Positions 1-10,799 of a DNA stretch of 64,000 nucleotides are shown piece by piece; the first letter of the stretch is position 1, and the number at the start of each line of letters is the position of its first letter. The position numbers and the translations under genes were made by a program. This DNA comes from Boswellia sacra. Taxonomy: Eukaryota; Streptophyta; Magnoliopsida; Sapindales; Burseraceae. The notes below the pieces were generated by a model that made no database searches, was not told the origin of the DNA, and saw nothing but the letters and a program-made list of their open reading frames with translations. The stretch is from NCBI GenBank assembly GCA_013180625.2, contig SNVD02013897.1:372001-436000 (forward strand), in the 5' to 3' direction.

Positions 1-79
1 GAAAAGCTTCAAAAACAAAATTACATAATAGTCTAGTAGTACTGCGAAATAGATATCATAAAACAGTTGCTAAAGTAGA

Positions 80-162
80 TTATGTAAAAAACAGTCGCTG
101 GAGGGAACCTATGGTTTGTATAAAAGTGAGCAGCAGGAGTATAACTGCAACCACGGTACCAG
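80..162 (-). pseudogene. DUF247 (UPF0481) gene, C-terminal piece
   Basis: Reading leftward from 162, one frame gives a short run with a hydrophobic helix (VVAVILLLLTFIQT) and then a stop at 80-82. This is the typical DUF247 ending: a single C-terminal membrane helix containing LLLLTFIQT followed by a short tail. It continues in frame the piece that stops at 5602, so the copia element at 163-5601 sits inside the coding exon just before the membrane anchor. The 5 bases at 158-162 (ACCAG) match 5602-5606 (ACCTG) at four of five positions and are the target-site duplication. DUF247 proteins are plant membrane-anchored proteins, mostly of unknown biochemical role. Bases 1-79 are 3' flank with nothing recognised. 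Confidence 0.8.
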
Positions 163-727
163 TGTTAGCTTTATGGCTCATATGAAGTTTTTTTTAAAGA
201 TCCCACATCGATTAGCCTCTAAAATGTGGGTCTCTTGTAGGCTTATAAAAGAAGCCTTATGGGAAATTATTTTGTGTCCCATTTGAAATATCTTTCACCC
301 CCCCATAATTGTAAGGTCTCACATATAAGACCTCATAGTTTAAGGAGCTTTCAGTAAGGACCTTAAAGTTTGTAATATTTACTTTTTCCCCCTTAGTTTT
401 GGGTATTTGTAGTATTGCCCAATTGTTTGGGCAATTACAGTTTGACCCAACTATTTGGGTAATTACAGTTTGACCCAATAGTTGTGATATTTGCATTGTG
501 GCCCAAAAGTTTGTAATTCTCTTTGAAGACAGTGGAAAGTTTCTTCAGCGGCGCCCGAGGACGTAGGTATTTATACCGAACCTCGTTAAATCTTGGTGTT
601 CTTTCTATTTCTGCATTGTGGTTGATTGGTTGCCCCTTGAGTTGTTATTATATTCAGTAATCTAGCATAGTTTGTGGTTGTGCATTTTGGATGTTCTGTT
701 GGTTATCGCTTCCGCTTGTGCGCAACA
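163..727 (+). repeat. 5' LTR of the copia element
   Basis: The repeat begins TGTTAGCTTTATGG and ends GTGCGCAACA. It matches 5038-5601 almost base for base, including an AAGCC-flanked TATAAAAGAAG stretch near 244 that could be the LTR TATA box. TG...CA termini are as expected for an LTR. Confidence 0.92.
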
Positions 728-729
728 AT

Positions 730-742
730 TGGTATCAGAGCC
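730..742 (+). other. Primer-binding site (initiator tRNA-Met type)
   Basis: TGGTATCAGAGCC lies two bases downstream of the 5' LTR. This is the 13-base complement of the 3' end of plant initiator tRNA-Met, the usual minus-strand primer of copia elements. Confidence 0.9.
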
Positions 743-893
743 GAAGGTTTTGGGTAGTTAGTGGCTATTTCATTGAAACACTTACTACTATTCTGGGCTA
801 TTGATTTTGGATTGCTAGTTATTGAATATAATAGTTTGTTTGGAGCTTGGTTATTGGTGATTTGTGTATCGAGCTTATTTGTGAGAGGTAGTT

Positions 894-1720
894 ATGGCAT
901 CATCGTCAACTGTACCTGAGAAGACAGTGACTGTGACAAATGCAAAAATAGATGTTGAAAAATTTGATGGTCGAAATAATTTCGGCTTATGGCAGAGTGA
1001 GGTGTTGGACGGGTTGTATCAGCAGGATTTGGATATTGTTCTGGAAGAAACAAAACCAGAAGATATCAGTGCAAGAGATTGGGATAGGCTTAATATAAAA
1101 GCTTGTGGGTTGATTCGCTCTTGCTTGTGTAGAGAACAAAAGTATCCGTTTACTAAGGAGACATCTGCAAGAAAATTGTGGAAGGCGCTGGAGAACAAAT
1201 ATATGAAGAAAAGCAATGAGAATCGGCTGTAACTATTGAAGAGATTATTCCGTCTCCAGTTAAAACCAGGTACGAGCATCAGTTCTCATATTGATGAGTT
1301 TAATAAGTTAATTGCTGATTTGTTAAACTTAGATGAAACATTCAAAGATGAGATTAAGGCTATGCTATTGATTGGCTCACTTCCGGATGAATTAGATCAT
1401 TTGTGCATTACTCTTATCCATGGGAAAGATAAACTGTCTTTTCAAGAAGTTTGTTCTGCTTTGTTGAATTGTGAAATTCGTAAGAGAGATCAAAGGGAAC
1501 ATAGGGATGAGTCAGTAGATGCATTGACAGTGAGAGGGCGTAGTCATAGTAGGAAACCAGGAAAAAAGGGAAAATCTTTGTCGAGGGGTAGATTAGGAAA
1601 AGATGAGTGTGCCTTTTGTCGTGAGAAAGGGCATTGGAAGAAAGATTGTCCTAAGTTGAAAAAGAAAGATAAGGGCAAGGCTGTTTCTGATGCATGTGTT
1701 GAAGTTGAAAAAGAAAGATA
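894..1720 (+). pseudogene. Copia gag, broken
   Basis: The frame starts MASSSTVPEK and carries the copia gag core. It ends with a CCHC zinc knuckle (CAFCREKGHWKKDC, about 1609-1650), the nucleic-acid-binding motif of capsid proteins. The frame is interrupted by an in-frame TAA at 1230-1232 and resumes in the same frame at 1233. A 49-bp tandem duplication at 1653-1750 then throws gag out of frame with protease, so the open frame ends at 1721. In an intact element gag and pol would be a single polyprotein. Host role: none; it would form virus-like particles in the cytoplasm. Confidence 0.88.
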
Positions 1721-1750
1721 AGGGCAAGGCTGTTTCTGATGCATGTGTTG
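1653..1750 (+). repeat. 49-bp exact tandem duplication at the gag/protease junction
   Basis: The unit starting AAGTTGAAAAAGAAAG at 1653 is repeated immediately at 1702 without visible differences. The length is not a multiple of three, so the second copy is read in another frame, and the duplication alone separates gag from protease. The absence of differences between the copies suggests it is younger than most other lesions in the element. Confidence 0.9.
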
Positions 1751-4700
1751 TTGAGCGTGAGGATGATAGTGAGTCAGATATATGTCTAGCTGGTCACCTA
1801 TCCACTTCTGGTTCTGATGAGTGGATTATGGATTCGGGTTGTACTTATCATATGTGTCCACATAGGGAATGGTTCTTTCAGTTTGAAGAGCTTGATTGTG
1901 GAGTTGTGTATATGGGCAATGATGATATTTGCCATACTGCTGGGATAGGTTCGATCCGATTGAGGAATCATGATGGACTGACTAGAGTTCTGACAGATGT
2001 TCGGTATGTACCGAAGTTGAAGAAGAATCTCATCTCTTTGGGAGCCTTAGAATCTAAAAGCTGTGGTATATCTATTCGAGATGGTATTTCGAGGGTCACT
2101 TCAGGCGCTCTTGTGGTATTGAAAGGCACTAGGAGGAAGAACTTGTATTACTATAATGGTAGTACGGTTGTTGGATCAGCGGCTATGGTTTCTGATAATG
2201 ATACAGATTCAGAGAACACGAGACTGTGGCATATGCGTTTGGAATGTACAAGTGAGAAAGCCTTATTCAGTTTGGTGAAACGAGGCTTATTGAAAGGTGC
2301 AAAGACCTGCAAGCTGGATTTCTGTGAGCATTGTGTTCTGGGAAAGCAGAAGAGAGTGAAATTTGGCACCGCTATTCATAATACCAAGGGTATTCTTGAT
2401 TATGTTCACTCAGATGTGTGGGGACCTACTAAAACCGCATCTATGGGAGGTAGGCACTACTTTGTTACTTTTGTTGATGACTTTTCAGAAGAACTTGGTG
2501 TACTGTTTGAAATCAAAAGATGATGTACTTCTGCTTTTCCTTAAATGGAAAAAGATGATTGAGACACAGACTGCAAGAAAGATCAAGCATCTCAGAACAG
2601 ATAATGGTGGTGAGTATTGCAGTGATCAGTTTTTGAAATTTTGTCGAAATGAAGGTATTATACGTCATTTTACTGTTAGAGGTACACCGCAGCAGAATGA
2701 GGTGGCAGAACGCATGAACCGGACATTGCTGGAGAAAGTTCGGTGTATGTTGTCCAATGCTGGGTTGGGCAAGGAATTTTGGGCTGTCTGTGACTTATGC
2801 GTGTCATCTCATTAATCGTCTACCATCAGCTGCTATTGGTGATAGAACTCCAATGGAGGTATGGTCTGGACAACCTGTTTCTGATTATGATTCTTTACAT
2901 GTTTTTGGTTCTACTGCATATTATCATGTGAAAGAATCTAAGCTGGACCCTAGAGCCAAGAAAGCGATTTTCTTGGGATTTGCTTCTGGAGTAAAAGGAT
3001 ATCATCTTTGGTGTCCTAGTTCGAGGAAGATTATATCCAGCAGAGATGTGACATTTGATGAGTCTTCAATGTTGAAGAAATCAGAAAACTAGACAAAGGT
3101 GAATGGTACTCCACAGGAGGTGGAGCATACTCAGCAGCAGGTGGAGTTTGAAACGACGACATTGAACCCAGTTAGATCTATTGAGACAGACAATGGTACT
3201 CTTATGACAGAGGGAGATTTGGGAGATGATGGAGAGGGTTCTACTCAGGAACCTCTACAGCAACAAGAATCTATTGCAGTTAATAGGTCAAGACGTGAGA
3301 TTCGCAGACCTGCTCGATTTGCTAATATGGTGGCCTATACACTTCCAATTGTAGATGCTGATGTTCCTTCCACTTATAGAGAGGCAGTCAGATGTTCTGA
3401 ATTTGATCAGTGGAAGACAGCTATGAGCGAAGAGATGCAGTCTCTTCAGAAGAATGAAACTTGGGAGCTAGCTCAACTACCGCAGGGTAAAAAGGTAATT
3501 TGGTGCAAATGGGTATATGCAAAGAAAGATGGATTTCCTGACAAGAATGACGTCCGCTACAAGGCAAGGTTCGTAGCTAAAGGCTACGCTCAGAGGGAAG
3601 GAATTTACTACAATGAGGTATTTTCTCCAGTTGTGAAACATTCTTCCATTAGAATTTTGTTGGCCTTGGTAGCTCAGATGAATATGGAACTAGTTCAATT
3701 GGATGTAAAACTGCATTTTTACATGGTGACTTGGAAGAGTAAATCTATATGACTCAGCCAGAGGGATTCAAAGTTGCTGGTAAGAAAAATTTGGTTTGCA
3801 AACTGAAAAGATCGCTTTATGGTTTGAAGCAATCTCCCAGACAGTGGTATAAGCGATTTGATCGGTTTATGATGGGTCAGAAGTACACAAGAAGCAAATT
3901 TGATAATTGTGTGTATTTTCGAAGGCTACGTGATGGTTCTTTCATTTATCTACTCTTGTATGTTGATGATATGTTGATAGCTTCGACGAATGTCTAAGAA
4001 ATTGCAAAGTTGAAGACTCGGTTGAATCGAGAGTTTGAGATGAAAGATTTGGGTGAAGCTAAGAAGATTCTTGGCATGGAGATTAGCAGAGATAGAGGGA
4101 GAAGCAAGATTTGTTTGACTCAGAAGCAGTATCTGAAGAAGGTATTACAGCGGTTTGGCATTACAAAGCAGTCAAAACCTGTAAGTACCCCACTTGCTCC
4201 TCATATGAAGCTCAGTGCATCTTTATCTCCTAGTACTGATGAGGAACGAGAGTATATGTCTCGAGTTCCATATGCTAATGCAGTTGGTAGCCTGATGTAT
4301 GCAATGGTCTGTACAAGACCCGACATTTCACATGCAGTTGGAGTTATGAGCAGGTATATGCATGATCCTGGTAAAGGACATTGCCAAGCAGTGAAATAGA
4401 TTCTACGGTATTTGTTGAAAATCGTAGATGTTGGTTTAGTCTTTGAGAGAGATGATACATGTGGCCAGTATGCTATTGGTTATGTTGATTCAGATTATGA
4501 TGGTGATTTGGATAAACGTCGGTCGACAACCGGTTATGTGTTTACTCTTGCAAGAGCACCAGTGAGTTGGAAGTCTACTTTATAGTCTACAGTGGCTTTG
4601 TCTACTACGGAGGCAGAGTATATGGCTATGACAGAGGCTGTGAAGGAAGCTATTTGGTTACAGGGTTTGCTGGATGAATTGGGAATTAGGCAGAAGAAGA

Positions 4701-4930
4701 TTAGTCTTTATTCTGACAGTCAGAGTGCTATCCATTTAGCAAAGAATCCAGTGTTCCATGTTCGTACGAAGCATATTGATGTTCGGTATCATTTTGTGCG
4801 GGAGATCCTTGATGAAGGAAGAATCTTACTTCAGAAGATTGAGACTGCCGAGAATCCCGCAGATATGTTGACTAAGGTTGTGACAGCGATCAAGTTCAAT
4901 CATTGTTTGAACTTGATCAATATTGTGTGA
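1751..4930 (+). pseudogene. Copia pol (protease, integrase, RT, RNase H), multiply broken
   Basis: Domains in order: protease with the active-site DSG at about 1831; GAG pre-integrase and integrase zinc region at about 2225-2345, where the second zinc histidine is lost (LWHMRLECTS); integrase catalytic aspartates near 2410 and 2600 (LRTDNGGEY) and glutamate near 2705 (VAERMN); reverse transcriptase from about 3450 with the YVDD active site at 3960-3971; and RNase H at about 4470-4900, with the typical STTEAEYMA and DSQSAIHLAKNP motifs. Breaks: frameshifts near 2490, 2795 and 3715-3745, and stops at 3090, 3995, 4397 and 4583. The element cannot make a working polyprotein. Confidence 0.9.
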
Positions 4931-5037
4931 GTTTGATCGCGCCATTGGGCGCATTTGGAGGCGTTGCAGTTGTGATAGAGAATATGGGAAAAAGAAGAGT
5001 TTTGTGGTGGGTTGGCATATTCGCCAAGGTGGAGATT

Positions 5038-5601
5038 TGTTAGCTTTTTGGCTCATATGAAGTTTTTTTTAAAGATCCCACATCGATTAGCCTCTAAAAT
5101 GTGGGTCTCTTGTAGGCTTATAAAAAAAGCCTTATGGGAAATTATTTTGTGTCCCATTTGAAATATCTTTCACCCCCCCATAATTGTAAGGTCTCACATA
5201 TAAGACCTCATAGTTTAAGGGCCTTTCAGTAAGGACCTTAAAGTTTGTAATATGTACTCTTTCCCCCTTTATTTTGGGTATTTGTAGTATTGCCCAATTG
5301 TTTGGGTAATTACAGTTTGACCCAACTATTTGGGTAATTGTAGTTTAGCCCAATAGTTGTGGTATTTGCATTGTGGCTCAAAAGTTTGTAATTCTCTTTG
5401 AAGATAGTGGAAAGTTTCTTCAGCGGCGCTGAGGACGTAGGTATTTATACCGAACCTCGTTAAATCTTGGTGTTCTTTCTATTTCTGCATTGTGGTTGAT
5501 TGGTTGCCTCTTGAGTTGTTATTATATTCAGTAATCTAGCATAGTTTGTGGTTGTGCATTTTGGATGTTCTGTTGGTTATCGCTTCTGCTTGTGCATAAC
5601 A
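5038..5601 (+). repeat. 3' LTR of the copia element
   Basis: Near-identical partner of 163-727. It begins TGTTAGCTTTTTGG directly after the purine tract and ends GCATAACA. DUF247 coding sequence resumes at 5602 on the minus strand. Confidence 0.92.
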
Positions 5602-6056
5602 ACCTGTACCCTTCCAAGGATTGCTAAAATATACACTAATCAAAGTTGCCCTGGCACGATTCCAACGATTTTTATAGTGCTTATTTAGCTCATTGCAAGT
5701 GTCCTGGTAATAGCCACCGGTTAAACCAATGTTCAAGCAAAGTTTGTTAAAAATCCGCCTTACAGCAGCATTATCGCCCAAGCCATTGACAATAATCGAG
5801 TTGTCAACAAGCAAATCCACATCTTTTTCAGAGTCGATAAGACAATCCAGGAAACGTATATAGCTGCACACGTGATGTCTTGTTGGATAATGACACTGTT
5901 CCAAGGCCATCACATTTCGAAACAAACATTCCGTCTCGTCAAATATTTGTAATTGTGGAATTTGCAACTCAGCTGCTTTCAGACATGGGATAAACCAGTT
6001 TCTCTTGTCGAATCGTATCTTAAGTAACTACTTTTGTTTATCAAGACCCTTAAACC
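5602..6056 (-). pseudogene. DUF247 gene, middle to C-terminal piece
   Basis: Read leftward, this segment continues the DUF247 frame interrupted by the TRIM at 6057-6561. It holds the family signatures LQIPQLQIFDETECLFRN, ALEQC, a YIRFLDCLIDSEKDVDLL block, and WNRARATLISVYFSNPW near the left end, just before the membrane anchor now found at 80-157. An in-frame TAG (rc of 6028-6030) lies about ten codons after the TRIM junction, so the copy is dead apart from the insertions. The 5 bases 6052-6056 (AAACC) are the TRIM TSD. The assignment to DUF247 is firm from motif order and length. Function in this organism is unknown. Confidence 0.88.
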
Positions 6057-6561
6057 TGTTACGGATCGCTTCCGCCGCGCACAACAACAATTTTTTTTGA
6101 CAAATGGGCCACGATATATGGAGCGAGTGTCCAGCCCAAAAGACTAGTCTATTAGGTGGAGGAACTCCTCCCATATATAAGCCCCATGACCTTCTCTTAA
6201 CCAATCAATGTGGGACTCTCAATGAGGATTATCCAAATGGGGACTCCACATCTACAACAATCCCCTCCTCAGACAAGGCCCTGGTGGGCTGAGTCATCAT
6301 CCTTGTCTGAACCAAACGAGTCCACACATTGCTGTCTTGTGTTGGCTCTGATACCACTTGTTACGGATCGCTTCCGCCGCGCACAACAACAATTTTTTTT
6401 GACAAATGGGCCACCATATATGGAGCAAGTGTCCAGCCCAAAAGACTAGTCTATTAGGTGGAGGAACTCCTTCCATATATAAGCCCCATGACCTTCCCTT
6501 AACCAATCAATGTGGGACTCCCAATGAGGATTATCCAAATGGGGACTCCACATCTACAACA
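6057..6561 (-). mobile_element. TRIM (terminal-repeat retrotransposon in miniature), complete
   Basis: Two direct repeats of exactly 203 bp (6057-6259 and 6359-6561) begin TGTTACGGATCG and end CTACAACA, and differ at about five sites by eye. The 99-bp interior has no coding capacity. On the minus strand the right repeat is the 5' LTR, followed after one base by GTGGTATCAGAGCC (rc of 6344-6357), an initiator tRNA-Met primer-binding site. A polypurine tract (rc of CCCCTCCTC, 6263-6271) precedes the other LTR. A perfect 5-bp TSD AAACC lies at 6052-6056 and 6562-6566. TRIMs are non-autonomous and use enzymes of other LTR elements. I see no 5S rRNA-like block, so it is not a Cassandra element. Confidence 0.93.
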
Positions 6562-7391
6562 AAACCTCAGTCCAGACTGTTGCAATTTGACCGCACAAGG
6601 TGGTATATGCTCAAAACTTTGTGATTGGTCTTCATGATTGTTGCCCAGAAAATCATTTCTTATCAAATCAGTGAAATGATTAACGTGAAGATTAGAATTT
6701 CTCTTGTCCTTGTCGTGAAACAAAAACCCACAAGAAAAAGAAAAGAACAAAAATTGACAAGAAAGAGAAAAGAAATCAGGATACCGACTGTTTCTGGGAA
6801 ATTCGGCTTTCGTATATAAATCCTGAAGGGCAAAGTATGGAATCTGATTTTCAAGTAAAATCAAGTCTAGAGATATACCCTTCCTCAGTAATGGTTGACG
6901 TAGCAGAAAATCCCCTTTATCTTGTTCATGGAGCTTTAAAAGGAACTCAATGATGAAGAAAGCATCATACAGAATCATATTTACAAACTCAACACTTTCT
7001 AGTCCAATATTTTCTGCATAGCAATTGCGTATGCGTTGTTCATTTTCTTTTATGAAGGCTTCGAAATCATTCCATTGGACATCCTTCTTCAGTCTTCCAC
7101 AAAAATCCATTTTATACCTTTTTTTTTTTTTTGCTTTTCCATTTCAGCTAATTCTATGTTTTTATAATGAAAAGGACCTATTGATATGTATCGAGGAGTA
7201 TAGGCCTTTTCGTTATGTGCTCGAAGATCCTTCGGTACCTTGTAAATACAACAATCGGACGTGGGCTCCAACTCTTTAACGTCAATTTTCAGCTCAGACG
7301 CTGACTGAGGCTCCAACTTTTTAATCTCATTTTTCATGTACGTTTTGATCTCCTCAATGACAGGCTGGGATAATGAGTTATTATTACCCAT
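6562..7391 (-). pseudogene. DUF247 gene, N-terminal piece
   Basis: The first ATG on the minus strand is at 7391 and starts MGNNNSLSQPVIEEI. Family marks follow in order: CCIYKVPKDLR, YTPRYISIGPFHY, MEKQK, a RIRNCYAENI block, FVNMILYDAFFIIEFLLK, LLENQIPYFALQDLY, and CAVKLQQSGLRF just before the TRIM. Frame is lost in a run of about 13 T (7118-7132), where one base has been gained or lost; reading resumes in another frame at about 7110. A homopolymer sequencing error is possible there. Together the three pieces give roughly the normal length of a DUF247 protein, so the ancestral gene was complete before the two insertions. Confidence 0.88.
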
Positions 7392-8560
7392 CTCCAAGTT
7401 CCTATCCTAGTAATACAAACAAAAGTAATTTGCATTAAACTTTAATAAAGATAGATTCAACACCAAGAGCAAATCATTTTGTTTCGATGGGTTTTCTAGT
7501 TTAAATCTCAAATCGCGGTTCGCTTGAAAGAGATTAGTTAAGAATGTCAATCCATTAAAAGTACTTATGTCATACGGACTAATTTGCTAATTTAGAGAGT
7601 CACTCAATTATATATTTAAATGAATTACCCGCAGTAGATATTAAAATGAAACTTTAACTAAAAAAGCGGGTTGCAAAAAACCAGAGGGAGAAAACAAGTC
7701 AACATTTAAAATTAACAAAAATTAAAATTCTAACTACCGTTGGTCAACTGAATAAGTATGAATGGCTAGTTACACCACGTCTGCACAATAACTTAGTATA
7801 ATAGGCTTGCCTATGGTTTTCTCCAAAAATTCTTGCAACTTCTCATCTATAACTAAGAAATTAATTGTAAAATGAGGACAGATAGGAATTATTAATTCTA
7901 TAGTCCACATAATACTTTTTCCATTAAATTTCCTCTTCTTGAACTCTGTTTGATGATCAACGCAACCAATTAATATCATACATGACTAAAAGTGGGTTCA
8001 TAATTAGAAGAAAGTTAAAAAAGTAGTGTTACAGGTTTTTTCAGAATTTAACCCATTCGAAAAGCACTGAGGTGATCCATAGCGAATAGAAACTAAAAAG
8101 TTACTACTAAGAGTAAAATGATAGAAATGACCATAGGCAAACTCCTGTCTCAAGGTTGTCAACTAATAACAAGATAAAATAAAAATCCGAACCTCAAGCC
8201 ACAATATCATACACAACGTGAAAACTGTTATCATTTTCTTTTGTAGTAACACTCTGAACCTCGAGAATGGAAGGGTAAATATGAAATTTAAAAAAAAAAA
8301 AAAAAAGGAAGATAAACCGTTCACTTTTGGTTGAAAAAGATCATGAAACAAACGACTAGAAGAAAAAAAAAATCGACAAAACAAATCACAAGGAGTGCTA
8401 AGCTAACCTCGATGTATATGTTGACAGACAAGGAAGTGGTGGTTGACAGCACAAGACCCCTCCAGTGACACACAGACGGAACTTATGGGCATCTGTTGTT
8501 TATCTCCTTTTCCTCTGCTGTTGTGTTTCCATGACTCCGTCTTATCTATATATAGAGGTT
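7392..8560 (-). promoter_or_regulatory. Probable 5' UTR, UTR intron and TATA box of the DUF247 gene
   Basis: On the minus strand a TATA-like CTATATATAG lies at about 8546-8557. It is followed by leader-like sequence and a donor-like GAG|GTTAGC ending the exon at 8408. An acceptor (ACTAG|GATAGG, exon restarting at 7406) lies 15 bases upstream of the ATG at 7391. This would make a leader intron of about 1 kb. The region has no coding capacity and includes a poly-A/T run near 8290-8306. The model is inferred from splice-site-like sequences only. Confidence 0.35.
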
Positions 8561-8569
8561 TTCTTATAG

Positions 8570-9765
8570 TTTCGTCAACACAGCTTTTGATATTTTCACA
8601 CGAGTAATACTATGTAATACTATTGTTACAAATTAATTATGCAAACTTATCGTGTAAACTGATATAATATGATATGATTCAATGAATAAATATTAATAAT
8701 AAATTATATTAATTAAAATTGATGAAATAGTGATCATACAATGATGCAACAGTTGTATTGATAAATTTATATAATTAGTTTATAAGAGTAGCATTACTTT
8801 TTTTTACGTATATATAGGATTGAAATTGGATAATTTCATACTTTTTAAGTTATTTTTTGAGCGATGTGAGATGTCATAGTTATATCAAGTTTCTAATAAA
8901 ATAATATTTATTTTATAGTTATAATCAAGTCATATCATTTGACATATAAAAATCTATAGGCTTATTTCTCTAAATTTTGCATAATTTTTCAATAAAAAAT
9001 TTATTAGGACAAAATCATCTAGCTCTCCCCTGTATTTCAGTAAATCACAAAGAAACCATGTTAAACTTAACATGAGCTATGAAATGTCATTCATACCTAT
9101 AGATATTTGAGAAACACTAGACTAGGATTGAGGGAACAAAAGAATAGAGGAAGAGAAGGGAGAAGATTGGTTATTTTTTAACTCGTACATATCTCAAAAT
9201 TTGTGTCACATTATATGTAAATGGGTTAGGTTTGTACATACAATTTGGTTGTATATTTAGTATTACTCAATTAGGGTGGGGCTCTATGAACCCTTAAATC
9301 CTATCTACAGACCATTTTTTATAAAAAAAGAAAAATTAATATACAAAATCACCGTATAATGAAATTACTATTGAAGACATTAATTAAATAATTTAAATTT
9401 ATCAAAAAAAAATAATTTTATGTCTCTTTACCTATATTCCTATTTTCTAGGCCCTAATATTTCTTAGCATCAGATACGTATATTAAATTATTGTAATGTT
9501 TGCAAAGCAAATTGATCAATAGATTAATCATACATATTTTAGTTTTTTAGATATATTTCTAAGGTGAAAAATATTTGTTTGCGAAGATCTCCACTCCTAA
9601 TTTTTGTTTTACACTTGCAAAAATTATACGTTTGTGATAAAGCCAGCTTAGATATAAGTAAAAGAGAAACATTTTTTAAAAAATATGATTGTATAAGAAG
9701 GGAAGCAGATTGTTTTAAAAACAAAAGCAATTAAGTATCATATAATTATTAGTTTTTTTTAAATA
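8570..9765. other. AT-rich non-coding stretch
   Basis: No conserved reading frame, RNA gene or terminal repeat was recognised. The few open frames are short and AT-biased. Confidence 0.6.
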
Positions 9766-9774
9766 TAAATTATA

Positions 9775-10073
9775 GGGGTAATTCTAATTTGCCCCCTGAG
9801 GTTAAGCCTAAAAAAGATTGAGGACCTCAGTTTTTTGAAATCTAAGATTGCCCCCTGAAGTTACTATAGCACCGTTAGATTTAACAGAAAATGCATTAAA
9901 CCGTTAGATTTAATGGAAAATACTACTGTTTATTAGTGTTAAGTTACTATTTAATACATTTTCTGTTAAATCTAACGGTGTTACAGTAGTATCAGGGGGC
10001 AATATTAGATTTCAGAAAACTGAGGTCCTCAATTTCGTTAAGCCTAATCTCAGGGGGCAAATAGAACTATCCC
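9775..10073. mobile_element. MULE-type MITE (palindromic)
   Basis: This 299-bp element is almost one long inverted repeat. The left arm starts GGGGTAATTC and contains TTTGCCCCCTGAGGTT; the right arm contains the complement and ends GAACTATCCC. The inner arms (GATTGAGGACCTCAG and its partner near 10017-10034) also pair. The 9-bp sequence TAAATTATA is perfectly repeated at 9766-9774 and 10074-10082, the TSD length of Mutator-like elements. It has no coding capacity. Its transcript would fold into a long hairpin. Confidence 0.88.
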
Positions 10074-10372
10074 TAAATTATATATATTAAATCCAATAAG
10101 GATATATATGGTATTTAAAAAGGGTTTCTAGAGTAACATTTAAATTTCAAAATTACATATGGGGTATTTTAAGAATGAAAATCATGTAATCCTCGATCCA
10201 ACGATGAACATCATAAAAGTTATAATCGTGGTCATTATCAATAATAAGAGGTAAAACATTATTTTTTAATTTTAAAATACTGAAAAGAAACAATTAAAAG
10301 TACTACAACTTGCTAGAAGAGATATTAATTAAAAATTACCTATTATTTTTGTTGATGCGTGAATTTTACAGG

Positions 10373-10762
10373 TTTGCAACCTTATAAGGAATTCTCTGCT
10401 TTAAGCTAAAGTCTGTACAATTTTTTCTTGAAAAGAGACTTTGTTGGGGAAAGGGAGTAGCCGCTCCTCTTATAAGAGACAAGCTAATCCATTATACAAG
10501 AAATCCATGCGGAACAAAGCCACCACCTTTGATTTGGATCTAACACCTTTATAGATGTGGCAAATAGTTGATACTTGGATTTTACGAGACTTACGTTCGC
10601 ACGAGGTATTTTCTGTTTTAGGTAAAAACTTGCACCATTTTATTCTAAAAAGTGTCCTCATTGGGAAAGGGGAGAAATCCCTCATCTTCTAAGTCGCAAG
10701 TTAATCTATTACATAAGATATATAAGACAAAGTTGTTATCCTTGATTTGGATGTAGCATAAA
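10373..10762. repeat. Diverged direct repeat, two units of about 190 bp
   Basis: The unit at about 10373-10555 is repeated at about 10584-10762. Shared landmarks in order are GGGAAAGGG, CTCTTATAAGAGACAAGCTAATC (second copy altered), and ACCTTTGATTTGGATCTAAC versus CCTTGATTTGGATGTAGC. It has no coding capacity. The copies are clearly diverged, so the duplication is old. Confidence 0.65.
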
Positions 10763-10799
10763 TTATTTTAATATTTTTCTTAATAATTAGGAGAGATAG

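Larger units (their letters stand above)
163..5601 (+). mobile_element. Ty1/copia LTR retrotransposon, full length, degenerate
   Basis: This is a complete element of about 5.4 kb. It has two LTRs of about 565 bp (163-727 and 5038-5601), each starting TGTTAGC and ending AACA. A primer-binding site follows the left LTR and a purine-rich tract (AAGGTGGAGA, 5026-5035) precedes the right LTR. The internal order is gag, protease, integrase, reverse transcriptase, RNase H, which is the copia order. A near-perfect 5-bp TSD (ACCAG/ACCTG) flanks it. The LTRs remain very similar but differ at many single sites, and the coding region has several stops and frameshifts, so it is an old, inactive insertion. 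A second copy of the same family, 3' half only, lies at 55560-57948 in the same orientation. Confidence 0.93.

Noticed and set aside
6057..6090. Shared ATCGCTTCCGC and GCACAACAA motif between the TRIM end and the copia LTR 3' end, suggesting common origin
   Set aside because: The elements are in opposite orientation, the motif falls at opposite LTR ends, and the similarity is only about 20 bases; likely chance or target preference.
6057..6561. Cassandra-type TRIM with 5S rRNA promoter
   Set aside because: No 5S rRNA-like sequence is seen in either 203-bp LTR.
7770..7979. 69-residue minus-strand frame upstream of the DUF247 ATG
   Set aside because: It falls in the inferred leader intron, has no recognisable motif and is not continuous with DUF247.
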